From NCBI GenBank assembly GCA_015039365.1, contig WION01000010.1, forward strand, positions 434,001 through 498,000: DNA of 64,000 nucleotides, read 5' to 3'. The position numbers and the translations under genes were made by a program. Shown here piece by piece: positions 54,922 to 64,000 of the stretch; positions within the stretch are counted from its first letter, which is position 1, and each line of letters begins with the position of its first letter. The notes under the pieces were generated by a model. It had not been told where the DNA came from, ran no database searches, and worked only from the letters and a program-made list of their open reading frames with translations. This DNA comes from Amanita rubescens. Lineage: Eukaryota > Basidiomycota > Agaricomycetes > Agaricales > Amanitaceae.

Positions 54922-57690
54922 GCCCTGTCGCAAAGCGCCAAAAGACCAAGCTTAAGTGAATGTCGCGAAGAGAACATTATAAGCAAATGTGTTCGAATTC
55001 ACAAGTTTACGTAGTGCATGAAAAGTAGCGTACCCTTATCACGAATATGCATTATGCAATCCACACACGTTCTTCTTTTTTTCTTTCTTTTTCTTGAGAA
55101 ATGCCGTTTTCTCAATAGTAGCAATTGCTGGCTTGTGTTGCGCAATCCGTACAGCTGACACTGGATGGTGGTGTAACGTTTAACCGGTAACCTAGTATGA
55201 AACTGGATAGGATAACCCTCGTGATTACCACCGATTATGGATTATGTACATTATACAAAATATTTATATCCTTATCATAGCCGCGTAGTCAGCTTAGTAA
55301 TCACATTCACATTCCTCCCAGGCCAGTCATGGTCGCAAACCGATATCGCAGACTGGCCTGGCAATCGCAGTCATCGAAATAGGGTGAGATGACCCAGCAG
55401 CTTGTGAGTATTTTATTCTCCGATGTATTGGACATAATCAGAGTCGTCGTTTCAACAGCTCGTTCGTGTGTTTGGCGGGTTCTTATTTTCTTCTGTTCCC
55501 CTTGCAGATTATATGCACAACCATGGTTCTGCAGACTGCAAGAATCATAAACTGCTTCGACAAATTTTCGTCAAGCGGTCTCCTGAGCCTACCTAGCGAG
55601 ATATGCAACATGTAGCCACCACGTCACCCCCCCGCTGGTGGAGATATATGTCTGCACCTATCCCCAGGTATGCGTCGATGGAATCGCAACTCATTTTCGT
55701 TGGGGTTTGCATACATATCAAATCAACGACAATTTCGGGACAACCATGATCGTCATCAAGTGGGAACTCCCATCTTCGATCCATCCGCTCTCGCGGCTAG
55801 AGTGGAGGGCTCAAAGGCATTTGCAAAAGATTTCATGGCAAGGCATTTGCTCGATTCCACGTCTTTGGTTCCTCGTAATTCGACGATGCCGTCAACAGTT
55901 GCGATCATCCTGTTGTCCTAAAGGTCAGCGGCTTGGCTGCATTCTCATCTTTTACGACATAGCTGAGGCCTCGTAATTGATATGCGTGTGCGAGGCGTTC
56001 GGAAAGACAAGATTGTAATATGGGTAAGAAGGTGTATTGGATAATAGCATTGATTAATGGACAAATAGGTCAATAGTATGCCGGTTATATTCTACAAGTC
56101 CCAAGATATGTCCAAGATGCCAATAATGCCCCGAAGGCCATAAGTCCCACCCGCAACCCAACGTTCATTATTCAGCGCGTCTCCGCCTTCCCTATTTGCC
56201 CATCCCCTAGCGCCACCCTCCCTTCCAGTTTCGTCACCGTTATCTTGTCCAGAACCTCCTCGTCACCCCTATCGCCTCTCTCCATTTCTTGCCGGCCCCA
56301 TACCCCTACCACGACCATGTTCCCTCGAACTGTTGCAGCCTGTAGCATTCCCGGTGCACGCGAAGTACTTTTCTGCGCCAACGTTTACCCCCATTAGCCC
56401 AAAACCGGGCTTGTCGGCCGTCTGGATATACGTGGAATGTCATTTTAGCGCGCCCGTTGCAGAATCCCCGAACCGTCCAATGAGCGACAGAGTCCGATCG
56501 CCAGTCACTACGGTGACACGGATCCCTTTCGGTGCCGTTCATGAGGGGCTCAAGAAAGAGTATCTTAGGGACTCACATAACGACCCAGTCAACCGCCGTA
56601 CCGTCGCGAACTACTTCCCTGATTTTGAAAGCATAGTCCTCCACTGCGAGCCGTGAAATCCATTCTACTGCCAACTCCTGCGATTGGTCAAGTGCCCTCT
56701 CGGGGCATCGTGCGCGCATTGCATAAATGTTGGGCATGACGATAAAGAATCGATGGTATTGTTGCGGGTGCGAGCGTCGGGGTGCGCGCGTCGGTAGTGT
56801 CACCAGTGTCACCGGGCACAGCGACGATGGTGAGGGAGTGACAATTTCCCTTTCTGCCACAAAGCCGTTACCGACAACGGCAGGGATGTTTGCAATCCAT
56901 CGCATTTGCGCGCTTGTGTTTGCACAGTATAACCAAACGCGTTCTTGTCGTCTCAACCTCTCTATCACTAACCACCTCATCATCGTCTTCACTGTTCTTA
57001 TTTCTGATGTCTAAAGTACCTCAGCTCAGCGCTTTAACGTGACTACGATGCAATCGCAAGGATGTCGCAACGACGATTCCGGTAATTTCAAGACGCCGGA
57101 CGGAACCACAAATATCGCTTTCGGAGATGTTCTGGTACGTACATTTTGCAGAGGTATGAGGCGATATCCTAATTGTCCTTCTAGCTAAGTAGGAGTCCTT
57201 GCAACTGACGTCAGAAAGGTAGGTATAGTTTCATCTGCGGTCAGTTTATATTAAGACATGTACAGGCAGGTCAAGGCCGAAAATGATGTGTATAAGCATG
57301 ACTATGGGAGTTCAGAAGTCATTCTTCTCGCCTGCAAGTGAGCCATCTTAACGATCGTCTGAGGAAACATAAATAACGGTCGTTCAAAGTAAGGTGCTCG
57401 GCGGTCTCAAATCCGGTCTCGTACTAAAAGACGGTATCTTGGGCAGTGATCGGCAAAAGTTTGGAGGGACCCGTTTGGAAAGATCCCGAGGGAGTGGCGC
57501 TCGCGTCAACCATATACTTGCACCGTTTAGACGTATTCGATAGGTGCAACTGAGCGACAATAAGATTGTTTTTACAATATAAAATAGATATAGTGCTGGT
57601 GGTACATTATATGATATTTTGTGATAGATCCTTTTGATGTTTTTAGAGGGAAATAGCAGAGCATTGTCCGGGTCGTTTTCAAGTCATTTT
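54922..57690. other. 2.8-kb gene-poor stretch with relic coding
   Basis: Minus-strand fragments near 56400-56560 read RVTVVTGDRTLSLIGRFGDS, and in another frame GFGLMGVNVGAEKYFACTGN, indicating a frameshifted old gene. At 57060-57345 plus-strand pieces read TPDGTTNIAFGDVL and VYKHDYGSSEVILLAC. I recognise neither. No intact gene is supported. Confidence 0.35.
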
Positions 57691-57694
57691 AAGC

Positions 57695-57945
57695 ATCCTC
57701 CATCTCAACGTCTTCGTCGTCGCGCGCCACCACGTCTTCGTCACCATCCCCATCCTCCATCTTGACGTCCTCGTCCCCACCCTCCATCTCACTGTCTTCG
57801 TCGCGCATCTCCCCATCCACCATGTCGACGTCTTCGTCGCCCTTCGTCGCGCAGTTCCCCATCTACCATCTCCATTTTCCCCCACGTCGCCACCAAGCTC
57901 CTCTTCTCCATCTCAACGTCTTCGTCGCGGAAGCCCTAAGCCGCC
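57695..57945 (+). repeat. imperfect CATCTCAACGTCTTCGTCG minisatellite
   Basis: Irregular repeats of CCATCTCAACGTCTTCGTCG-like units (variants CATCTTGACGTCCTCGTC, CATCTCACTGTCTTCGTC) spaced about 25-45 bases. Open frames here on both strands are by-products of the repeat and are not counted as genes. Confidence 0.7.
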
Positions 57946-58089
57946 ATCTCAATCTCATTTGTTAGGCGGAAGAAATGACGCACCGTTTGTCGTTGGTAAC
58001 CATAAAATGTTTAACTTTGGGATTGCTTAGTGGTAGATGATTAATTTGATTGGAGATTTCCATAGTAGTTTTCTGTTCTTGACACCAGT

Positions 58090-58240
58090 CGGTTCCTACT
58101 AGTAGAAACTTGCAGTGTCAATTCAGATCATACCTTGACAGGCGAGATGTGAAACATACTATCGACGTCGTTCTGGAGCCGACCGTTGATGAGACCACGA
58201 TTCTTGTCGAATTTGCGATTATTATCCCAACTCTTCAGGT
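58090..58240 (+). pseudogene. isolated exon-like relic
   Basis: Reads RSYLDRRDVKHTIDVVLEPT, VDETTILVEFAIIIPTLQ and meets a GTAATC donor-like site. It is protein-like but unrecognised, and nothing upstream or downstream completes it. Confidence 0.25.
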
Positions 58241-59973
58241 AATCTGGCCTTTCTGCGAGTAATGGTGAAAAGGTGGCGATTCTTTATGATTCATGCAGCG
58301 CGTCGCAGGCGTTGTGATGCGCTATCGTTGCGGTGCTGGGACTCGTTGCCGATGCCGCTTAAGGGGCTGGAGCTGCCGAGCGCTGCCGGAGCTGTTTCCA
58401 GATATAGGAATGGTATTTCGGCAAGGACGAGATTGCGCCGAATTTGCGTGGGAATATTTCCTTTCAGAAGCAGATGAAAGTGAATAAGAAAGGATATATT
58501 TATTTGACAATTCAGCTGTATATTAGCCAATCTGAAATAAAGACTTTCTGATGACTTTTGGAACCACAGATAACCAACAGAAACAGAAATATTCAATGGT
58601 GCTTCAGACGCTGCTGAAGACAATGCAGAAGGAATGTTTAAAGTTGACATTCAAATATATTTCCCCACATCAGAAATTTGGCTGTATTATGTCAGAAACA
58701 TGGCTGAATCAAGTCAGAAATGTGGTTGAAAAAGATGATTTCTGCATCTTTTCTCCAACTTCTTGTATTGACCTCAAATATTTTATTCTGTTGATATTTC
58801 GGACCTATTTTGGCCCACCCGAAATATCACGCTGCCTGCAGTGTATTTGGAAGTTTGACAATCTTTCCAAAAAAGAAAATTATCAATTGTTGTGCCATAA
58901 CATGTACAAACACCTCCACAACTTTCAAAAATTGTATCCTGACTTGTTTACCTTATTTGGAAACTGGCAATCTAACAAATAAGGCAATTATCCCTTGTTC
59001 CTGAGTTATGATCACTTTCCCATGTACAAACACCTTCACCTCCTTCCAAAATGGTAGGGGGTCTGTGTGTGGGAAAATGGACTTGTAAAACTTTGCAGAG
59101 TACCTATTTATTTCATGGAATTATTCATCCAAGCATGTTAGCCCCCAAACTGCCTCTTACTAGAAAGGGAGGCTAATCTCATCCCCCTTTCTAAATAGAG
59201 GTTTGAATGGGCTGATCAGGTGATGAAAGGAAAGAATATGCCCTTTGCTTCCCTATTATGGTCTTGAACCAAGACCCAAAAACTCAGAAGCTGATAAATG
59301 TCACTACCACGGCAAACCCAAGAGTCCTTGCCACTGAGGAAGCATCACATCACAACAATTACAACATTAGCATCATCCCTAAAGAAGTTGATATTTGGAA
59401 AGACATCAAAAAGGATCCTTTTTGTTGGTTATTCAAGTGAGTAAATCTGCCACCCATGTGTTATAAATCTCACCTACATGGCCAAATAACCAGGGGTACA
59501 AGACCTCTAGCAGACCATGTGATGAATTTATGACATCAAGTGACAGCAACCAGAGCATATATTCCAAGTACTTCTTTCAATACCTCCTTTCCCTATCTAT
59601 GCTGTTCTCTTTCTTTTCTGCCATTTTTCTAGTAGCAGATGGCCATCTCCATTCAGCAATCAATGATTATGCCTGAAGCAACCTGGAGAAGAAGCGTCAG
59701 CTTTCACAGATGTCTTTCTCTAACTTTGAGGAGCCAGATCTTGTTATGTTTGTTTGTTCACAGCTAAATCAAGCTTAACTGGTGCCATAGGTTCCTCAAG
59801 GGAGTTCCAGCACTTAAGAACATTCAAGTGTATGAGGGTTTTATCAGTTAATTCCTTGGGGGATCTTAAATGGTAAGAGAACAGTTTGACTGTTAAAACT
59901 AGACTGAGGTCTAATCATATATTTGTGTGGTTTTTATAGTATGAGGTATATGTATATACACAAATATAGTAAA

Positions 59974-60159
59974 TCTGTTACAAATGTATGTTACCTTAAG
60001 TCTTTTTCTCAGCCACAGCCACCGTTCTCTCTTATTTCACATGCATGTAGAATTTGTGAGAACACAATAAGCATATGCAAAGATAGGTAAAGAGAGAATA
60101 AGAGAGAATGGTGGCTGTGGCTGAGAAAAAGACTTAATGTAACATACATTTGTAACAGA
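59974..60159. repeat. foldback: 63-bp inverted arms, 60-bp loop
   Basis: The left arm (59974-60036), starting TCTGTTACAAATGTATGTTA, is the reverse complement of the right arm (60097-60159) with two mismatches. The arms contain CTCAGCCACAGCCACC. It may be a foldback or MITE-type element, or the source of a long hairpin RNA. No target duplication was identified with confidence. Confidence 0.88.
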
Positions 60160-61132
60160 TCCACCATTGGAGCCCAAGTCCCCACAATGTGATCCATTAG
60201 CTATCTTCCTTCAAAACAATGCAGCAACTTTGTCCAGGGGTTAGTGGTTGCCAATACAAGGCCTTTTACTCACTTGATAGGCAAAGCCTCCTTTGAAAAA
60301 ATCTGGATCTACAATTGGGAGATGGCCACTGATTTTCACATACTTGTTATAGTCACATTCATTATGATTGGAAGGCTTGTCCAAGGCTTCCACAAGCTCC
60401 AAAAAAGAAAAGACACCCAAAGTGAAAACTGACATGCAGCTCATTTTTGGTTCGCTCAGAGGGTACCTCCAACTCTTGGACATGTTGCATTCTGACAGAA
60501 ACCACTAGCATTTTTTACATTCTAACACAGCAGATGAGTGCATAAACATACATATAAGGAATATGTTCCAAAAAAAGTGCCACAAAGATATTCAGTATTA
60601 AGGGAGATATTGCAATTTCTTTCTGCTCATCATCACCAACAGTGAGCAGATATTTCCCAAAATGGCAATACATTATCAATTTCCTTTTTTAGAAATTTGA
60701 CCCTGAAAATCAAACAGTGAATATCTCAATGAAATCAGCACCAAATGCTGTCATACAACCACATTTAGAAAGCCACTGACCAAGGCTACACAACTGATTG
60801 ACCCTGAAATTACATCATCATCATTTCCTTTTTAGGAAATTTCACCCTGAAACATCAATCAGTGGATATCTTGGAAACTATCTCTTTCCAAATAAGAAAA
60901 TTATCCATTGTTTGTGTCATAAACATGTACAAACAACCTCATAACTTCCAAATATGGTATCCCAACTTGCTTACCTTATTTGGAACCATTCCCATCTCAA
61001 AAACATGTACAAATACATCCCCCACCTTCCAGAAATGGCAATATGTCTGGGTGTGGGAAAATGGACTTGGACTTGTAAAATTCAGAAATAATTATTTTAT
61101 GTCAACAATTACCTGAGGTAGCCTATTACTTC

Positions 61133-61195
61133 AAAAAAACCCTCCAATTAGAGATGGAGACAAGGCCTCTATCCATCTCTAATTAGAGGTTTTTT
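61133..61195. repeat. small inverted repeat
   Basis: AATTAGAGATGGA and TCCATCTCTAATT face each other, extended by A-rich/T-rich tails, with a 13-base loop. It lies at the 3' side of the second AT-rich repeat copy. Confidence 0.75.
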
Positions 61196-61495
61196 AAGGT
61201 AGGTCAGGTGAGACCATTCTAGACTTATAATCTAGATGATTTACATAATATTCCTTAATGGTTATTATTTATATAATATAAATTCAACACTCCCCTTCGT
61301 TAAGTTATTTATTAGCTTTCAAAAGGGTAGTCAATTTATCATTCTCTCTTTCATAATATTTGAAGACTTCTTCAAGATAACCATGCACTTCAAGATTTGA
61401 ATTCTTTTGAATATTTTAATGGGTTGTTCAGGAGATTTATTAAAGGTTTTACTTTTGATATATGTAATTAGCAAAAAAAGTTTGTGATGCCTTAC

Positions 61496-61678
61496 TTAAT
61501 ATGGTTTGATAATGAAGGCCAGCTTAACACTTGAACCATCAAAGTGTCCCAAAACTTTCTTTTGACAAATAGCAATAAGGAAATAATGCTGAAACATTAC
61601 CCAGTTAGATCCACTCTGATCCAACTTGTCAAGGGCAGTGGAGAACTCTGTAAGAGACATAGAAACAGTGCTTGTCAT
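61496..61678 (-). pseudogene. Ty1/copia Gag N-terminal fragment
   Basis: From MTSTVSMSLTEFSTALDKLD the frame reads LDQSGSNWVMFQHYFLIAIC, QKKVLGHFDGSSVKL, which matches the start of fungal copia Gag (K-L-D-G-S-N-W ... GHFDGT pattern). It stops after about 60 residues, so only a scrap remains. The gypsy LTR starts 134 bases upstream of it. Confidence 0.55.
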
Positions 61679-61811
61679 TTTTGTGAGTGTGCAATCAGGC
61701 TTCATGCACAATATCTGTATCTTCAAGATATTGCACAATTGACAACAATTCCATGAGAACATCATCAACCGATAGAGAGAGTCTGAGAGACCAGTCATTC
61801 AGAAGAAATGT

Positions 61812-62130
61812 TGATGTGTCCGTAAAATGATTATTCACCTTTAGCCACACCAGAGCCTCCCAGATATATGTTAGGAGGTGATCCCAAACACAATCACTAA
61901 GACACTCGAGGTCGAACGCAAGACTGGAAAGTGAGACTAGATTGCGTCTATGGACGACAGAAACAATCGTAAGGCTAAGGAATACATAGGTAGACTTCAG
62001 TATATATACTCTGACTCATTACTCCCACGCCGTCGTTCCGCAGAATCCTTATGTAAGCGTGGGAACTTCTTGTAAATAAAAAGAAAAGAAAAGAAAAAGA
62101 AAAGATAATGAAATATCAACCATTACATCA
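61812..62130 (-). mobile_element. 3' LTR of the Ty3/gypsy chromovirus
   Basis: 319 bp; on the plus strand it opens TGATGTGTCC and closes CATTACATCA, so in element sense it runs TGATGTAATGG...GGACACATCA with the TG...CA ends and short inverted termini. It carries TATATATAC-type sequence near 62000-62010 and an A/G-rich tract. The polypurine tract lies immediately beside it (62131-62141). The other LTR is outside the window. Confidence 0.85.
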
Positions 62131-64000
62131 CCCCCTCCTCAAGATTCTCGTCCCGAGAATCATCATCTTCCTCCACGATTTTTCTCATGTGTTTCCATTC
62201 TGCCCACTTCTTGTTCATATTCTTCAGGTATCCTTCGTCGAACTTTCCGTCTTCCCATCCAAACAATTTCTTGTGTATTGGCGGATCTGTATAATTATGA
62301 TATCTCTGAAAGAACTTGGCGGGCATCGTCAACGGTCTGGGTGCATTCGGTTTTTTCTTATGAAACTCTTGGACCTTGCGATGAGCGTTCTCCAGATTAT
62401 CCGCCGGTTCCCATGTCGCTTCTTCGTTGGGATATCCCTTCCACTTCACCAAATATTCTAACCTCCCCGTACGCGCTCCTTTCTGCGTCCTCTGCCTGCT
62501 GTCGATCACCTCCTCTACTTCAAACTCCTCATCTTTTTTGGTATGATCCTCTTCCTTTCTCTTTGCCCATTCTTTTTCCTGCGCCATCTGCTTAGGGAAC
62601 TTAGCCGGTACATGGGGTTTCAACAACACTTCGTTGAAAACATTGTAGATCTTCCATGATGCGGGTATTCTGATTCGATAAGCCGTTGATCCTACTTTTT
62701 CAATTACGTCGTATGGTCCTACGAACTTCCCATCTAACTTCTTCGTTGTTCGTAGCGAAGGTAGATTTTGGGCATTGATATAGACTTTATCACCCTTCTG
62801 GTAATTTCTCGCTGGTTGTTTCTTTTTATCATACTGTTTTCGCATATTTTCCGCCGCTCTATTCAGTCCCTTCCTCGCTTGATCGCATGCTTCCACCAAC
62901 CTATCTACCCATTCGTCTACTGCTTGTACCTTCCTCTCCATCGTCAGTTCAAGTCCTTTCCTAGGATTACGTCCGTTGTTCAAGAAGAACGGGGAAAATC
63001 CCGTAGCCGAATGCATTCGGTCGTTATGACAGAATTGAGCCACCGCTAACCAGTCGCTCCAATCATCTTGTTGATGATTTACGAACATTGTTAAGAATTC
63101 TTTTACTTCCTGATTCACCCTCTCTGTCTGTCCGTCTGTTTGCGGATGGTAAGCCGTCGAAGGATTGGCTTTAATTCGAAGTACTTGGTACAGTTCCTTC
63201 ATAAATTTAGATACGAATTGAGGTCCTCGATCGCTGATAACCTTTTCTGGTATTCCGTGTTCTCTGAAAACATGGTCTCTGAATAGTATAGCCGCTCCTT
63301 GACTCGAAAGCGTCGTATTTGTAGGTATGAAATACGCTTTCTTCGTAAATCGATCTACTACTACTAACACGGCGTTGAATCCTTTGGATTCGGGTAACGG
63401 TCTGATCATGTCTACCGATATTACGCTCCATGGTCCTCTCGGCGTTTCGTTCGGATGTAGAGGTGCGGCTTTCTTTTGTCTATCCGGCTTGACGGTTTGA
63501 CATGTCCTACAACTTCGCACATAGTCTTCCACGTCCCTTCGTAGTCCCGGCCACCAATAGTTTCGTAACATCAATTCTATCGTTTTGTCCACTCCCGAAT
63601 GTCCCCATCTGTGATGCTCCGCTATGAATTGTTCTCGAAGTTTTCGTACAACTGGGACATACACCCTTTCATGCCAAGTTACCAATCCTCCCTCTCGTAC
63701 TTGCCACCCATCTTCTTTACTCTCTATCGCTTTCCTAATTTTCTCTTCCCATTGACGGGGATTTATTTTCCTCAACTCATTTTCCATTTTATGTAAATCG
63801 TCTCCCTCTTCCCATACTCTTATAAAGCATTCTTCTTTTAATAACGTCGTCCCTTCATTATCAGTTTCTCCTTTATCATGATCCGCTCTCCTAGACAAGG
63901 CGTCGGCTTTGGTGTTGGTTTTTCCGGGTCTATGTTTCAGGACGAAATTGTATTCTTGCAAGTCCAACACCCATCTCGCTTGCCTTCGGTTGACGTTCTG
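62123..64000 (-). CDS. Ty3/gypsy polyprotein, C-terminal part: RNase H end, integrase, chromodomain
   Basis: The open frame continues past the right edge, about 625 residues in view. Order: end of RNase H (NRRQARWVLDLQEYNFVLKH, GKTNTKADALSRRAD); integrase zinc finger H2C2 (HHRWGHSGVDKT, CRTCQTVKP); integrase core with the D,D-35-E residues in SVDMIRPLP, ISDRGPQFVSKF and TERVNQEVKEF; a GPY/F-like region (KLDGKFVGPYDVIEKVG); and a C-terminal chromodomain (EYLVKWKGYPNEEATWEP). Chromodomain integrases direct insertion to heterochromatin marks in related elements. The stop codon (TAA at 62123-62125) lies inside the LTR. The frame is intact here, so the element may be young. Confidence 0.92.
   Translation of the reverse strand, partial: QNVNRRQARWVLDLQEYNFVLKHRPGKTNTKADALSRRADHDKGETDNEGTTLLKEECFIRVWEEGDDLHKMENELRKINPRQWEEKIRKAIESKEDGWQVREGGLVTWHERVYVPVVRKLREQFIAEHHRWGHSGVDKTIELMLRNYWWPGLRRDVEDYVRSCRTCQTVKPDRQKKAAPLHPNETPRGPWSVISVDMIRPLPESKGFNAVLVVVDRFTKKAYFIPTNTTLSSQGAAILFRDHVFREHGIPEKVISDRGPQFVSKFMKELYQVLRIKANPSTAYHPQTDGQTERVNQEVKEFLTMFVNHQQDDWSDWLAVAQFCHNDRMHSATGFSPFFLNNGRNPRKGLELTMERKVQAVDEWVDRLVEACDQARKGLNRAAENMRKQYDKKKQPARNYQKGDKVYINAQNLPSLRTTKKLDGKFVGPYDVIEKVGSTAYRIRIPASWKIYNVFNEVLLKPHVPAKFPKQMAQEKEWAKRKEEDHTKKDEEFEVEEVIDSRQRTQKGARTGRLEYLVKWKGYPNEEATWEPADNLENAHRKVQEFHKKKPNAPRPLTMPAKFFQRYHNYTDPPIHKKLFGWEDGKFDEGYLKNMNKKWAEWKHMRKIVEEDDDSRDENLEEGVM
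62131..62141 (-). promoter_or_regulatory. polypurine tract
   Basis: In element sense TGAGGAGGGGG directly precedes the LTR start TGATGT. This is the expected primer site for plus-strand DNA synthesis. Confidence 0.7.

Larger units (their letters stand above)
58500..61495. repeat. AT-rich repeat block of unknown transposon origin
   Basis: Base composition shifts to AT-rich at about 58500, unlike the flanking genes. Two diverged direct copies of about 220-250 bp, at 58845-59095 and 60875-61090, share CATGTACAAACA, TTTACCTTATTTGGAA and GTGTGGGAAAATGGACTTG. Each is followed within about 100 bases by a small hairpin (59160-59210; 61133-61195). Also present: the 63-bp foldback listed separately and repeated TTTCCTTTTTAGAAATTT motifs. 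No transposase frame is recognisable. Confidence 0.6.

Noticed and set aside
57679..57965. Open frames on both strands in the CATCTCAACGTCTTCGTCG repeat
   Set aside because: Repeat-driven artefacts; Trp/Arg/Thr-rich or Ser/Pro-rich low-complexity translations.
58551..58982. 143-codon plus-strand frame in AT-rich DNA
   Set aside because: It spans the start of a diverged repeat copy; the sister copy at 60.9 kb does not preserve the frame, so no selection on protein is visible.
1..64000. CRISPR array, bacterial operons, prophage or plasmid features
   Set aside because: Tandem arrays lack unique spacers, genes contain spliceosomal introns and there are no ribosome-binding-site patterns; the DNA is eukaryotic.

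Overview
The window looks like a repeat-rich accessory region from the nuclear genome of a mushroom-forming basidiomycete (Agaricomycetes). The evidence is: many short (about 35-60 nt) GT-AG introns; F-box/leucine-rich proteins; a seven-TM DUF6533-type relic; a SAPS-domain pseudogene; lineage-restricted zinc-knuckle and WD40 families; a KDZ (Kyakuja-Dileera-Zisupton) DNA transposon; a Tet/JBP-like 2-oxoglutarate oxygenase; a Tnp2-family transposase gene; and a chromodomain Ty3/gypsy element. These identifications come from recognising protein motifs by eye. No database search was run.

Layout. 1-3.4 kb: an F-box gene running off the left edge, one copy of an inverted segmental duplication (gene A), and a truncated membrane-protein relic. 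4.5-8.2 kb: zinc-knuckle gene B, whose first exon is split by a 2,486-bp non-autonomous transposon. 11-12.7 kb: its intact paralogue B2. 13.2-20.4 kb: two WD40 genes (one with an internal stop) around a few lineage-specific genes. 21.9-29.8 kb: a Tet/JBP-like oxygenase gene, perfectly in phase on paper (484 codons) but interrupted by a 6,372-bp KDZ element that carries its own CxC5/CxC6-KDZ transposase, accessory exons and a 20-bp G-rich minisatellite. 30.1-34.5 kb: a Tnp2-family transposase gene split by a solo LTR. 35.1-37.1 kb: a decayed SAPS (Sit4-associated) gene. 39.2-40.9 kb: an intact F-box gene. 43.3-43.9 kb: a small HeH/LEM-domain protein. 44.5-47.6 kb: an eight-exon gene with 21-residue tandem repeats. 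47.6-51.4 kb: the second, oppositely oriented duplication copy (gene A2), containing the second 2,486-bp element. 51.6-52.9 kb: a third WD40 gene. 53.6-54.9 kb: a lineage-specific gene with one stop. 55-61.5 kb: gene-poor DNA, then AT-rich repeats with a 63-bp-arm foldback. 61.5-64 kb: a Ty1/copia Gag scrap broken by a Ty3/gypsy chromovirus that runs off the right edge.

The unifying theme is one transposon family. The KDZ element and the two 2,486-bp elements share the same ends (CAGTACTTTACACTC...GTAAAGACCTC), C-runs and subterminal CCTATAGG-type repeats, with 8-9 bp target duplications. The KDZ transposase is therefore the natural candidate for moving all three. Each insertion hit a gene, and the duplication copy at 1.2-2.5 kb preserves the empty site for one of them.
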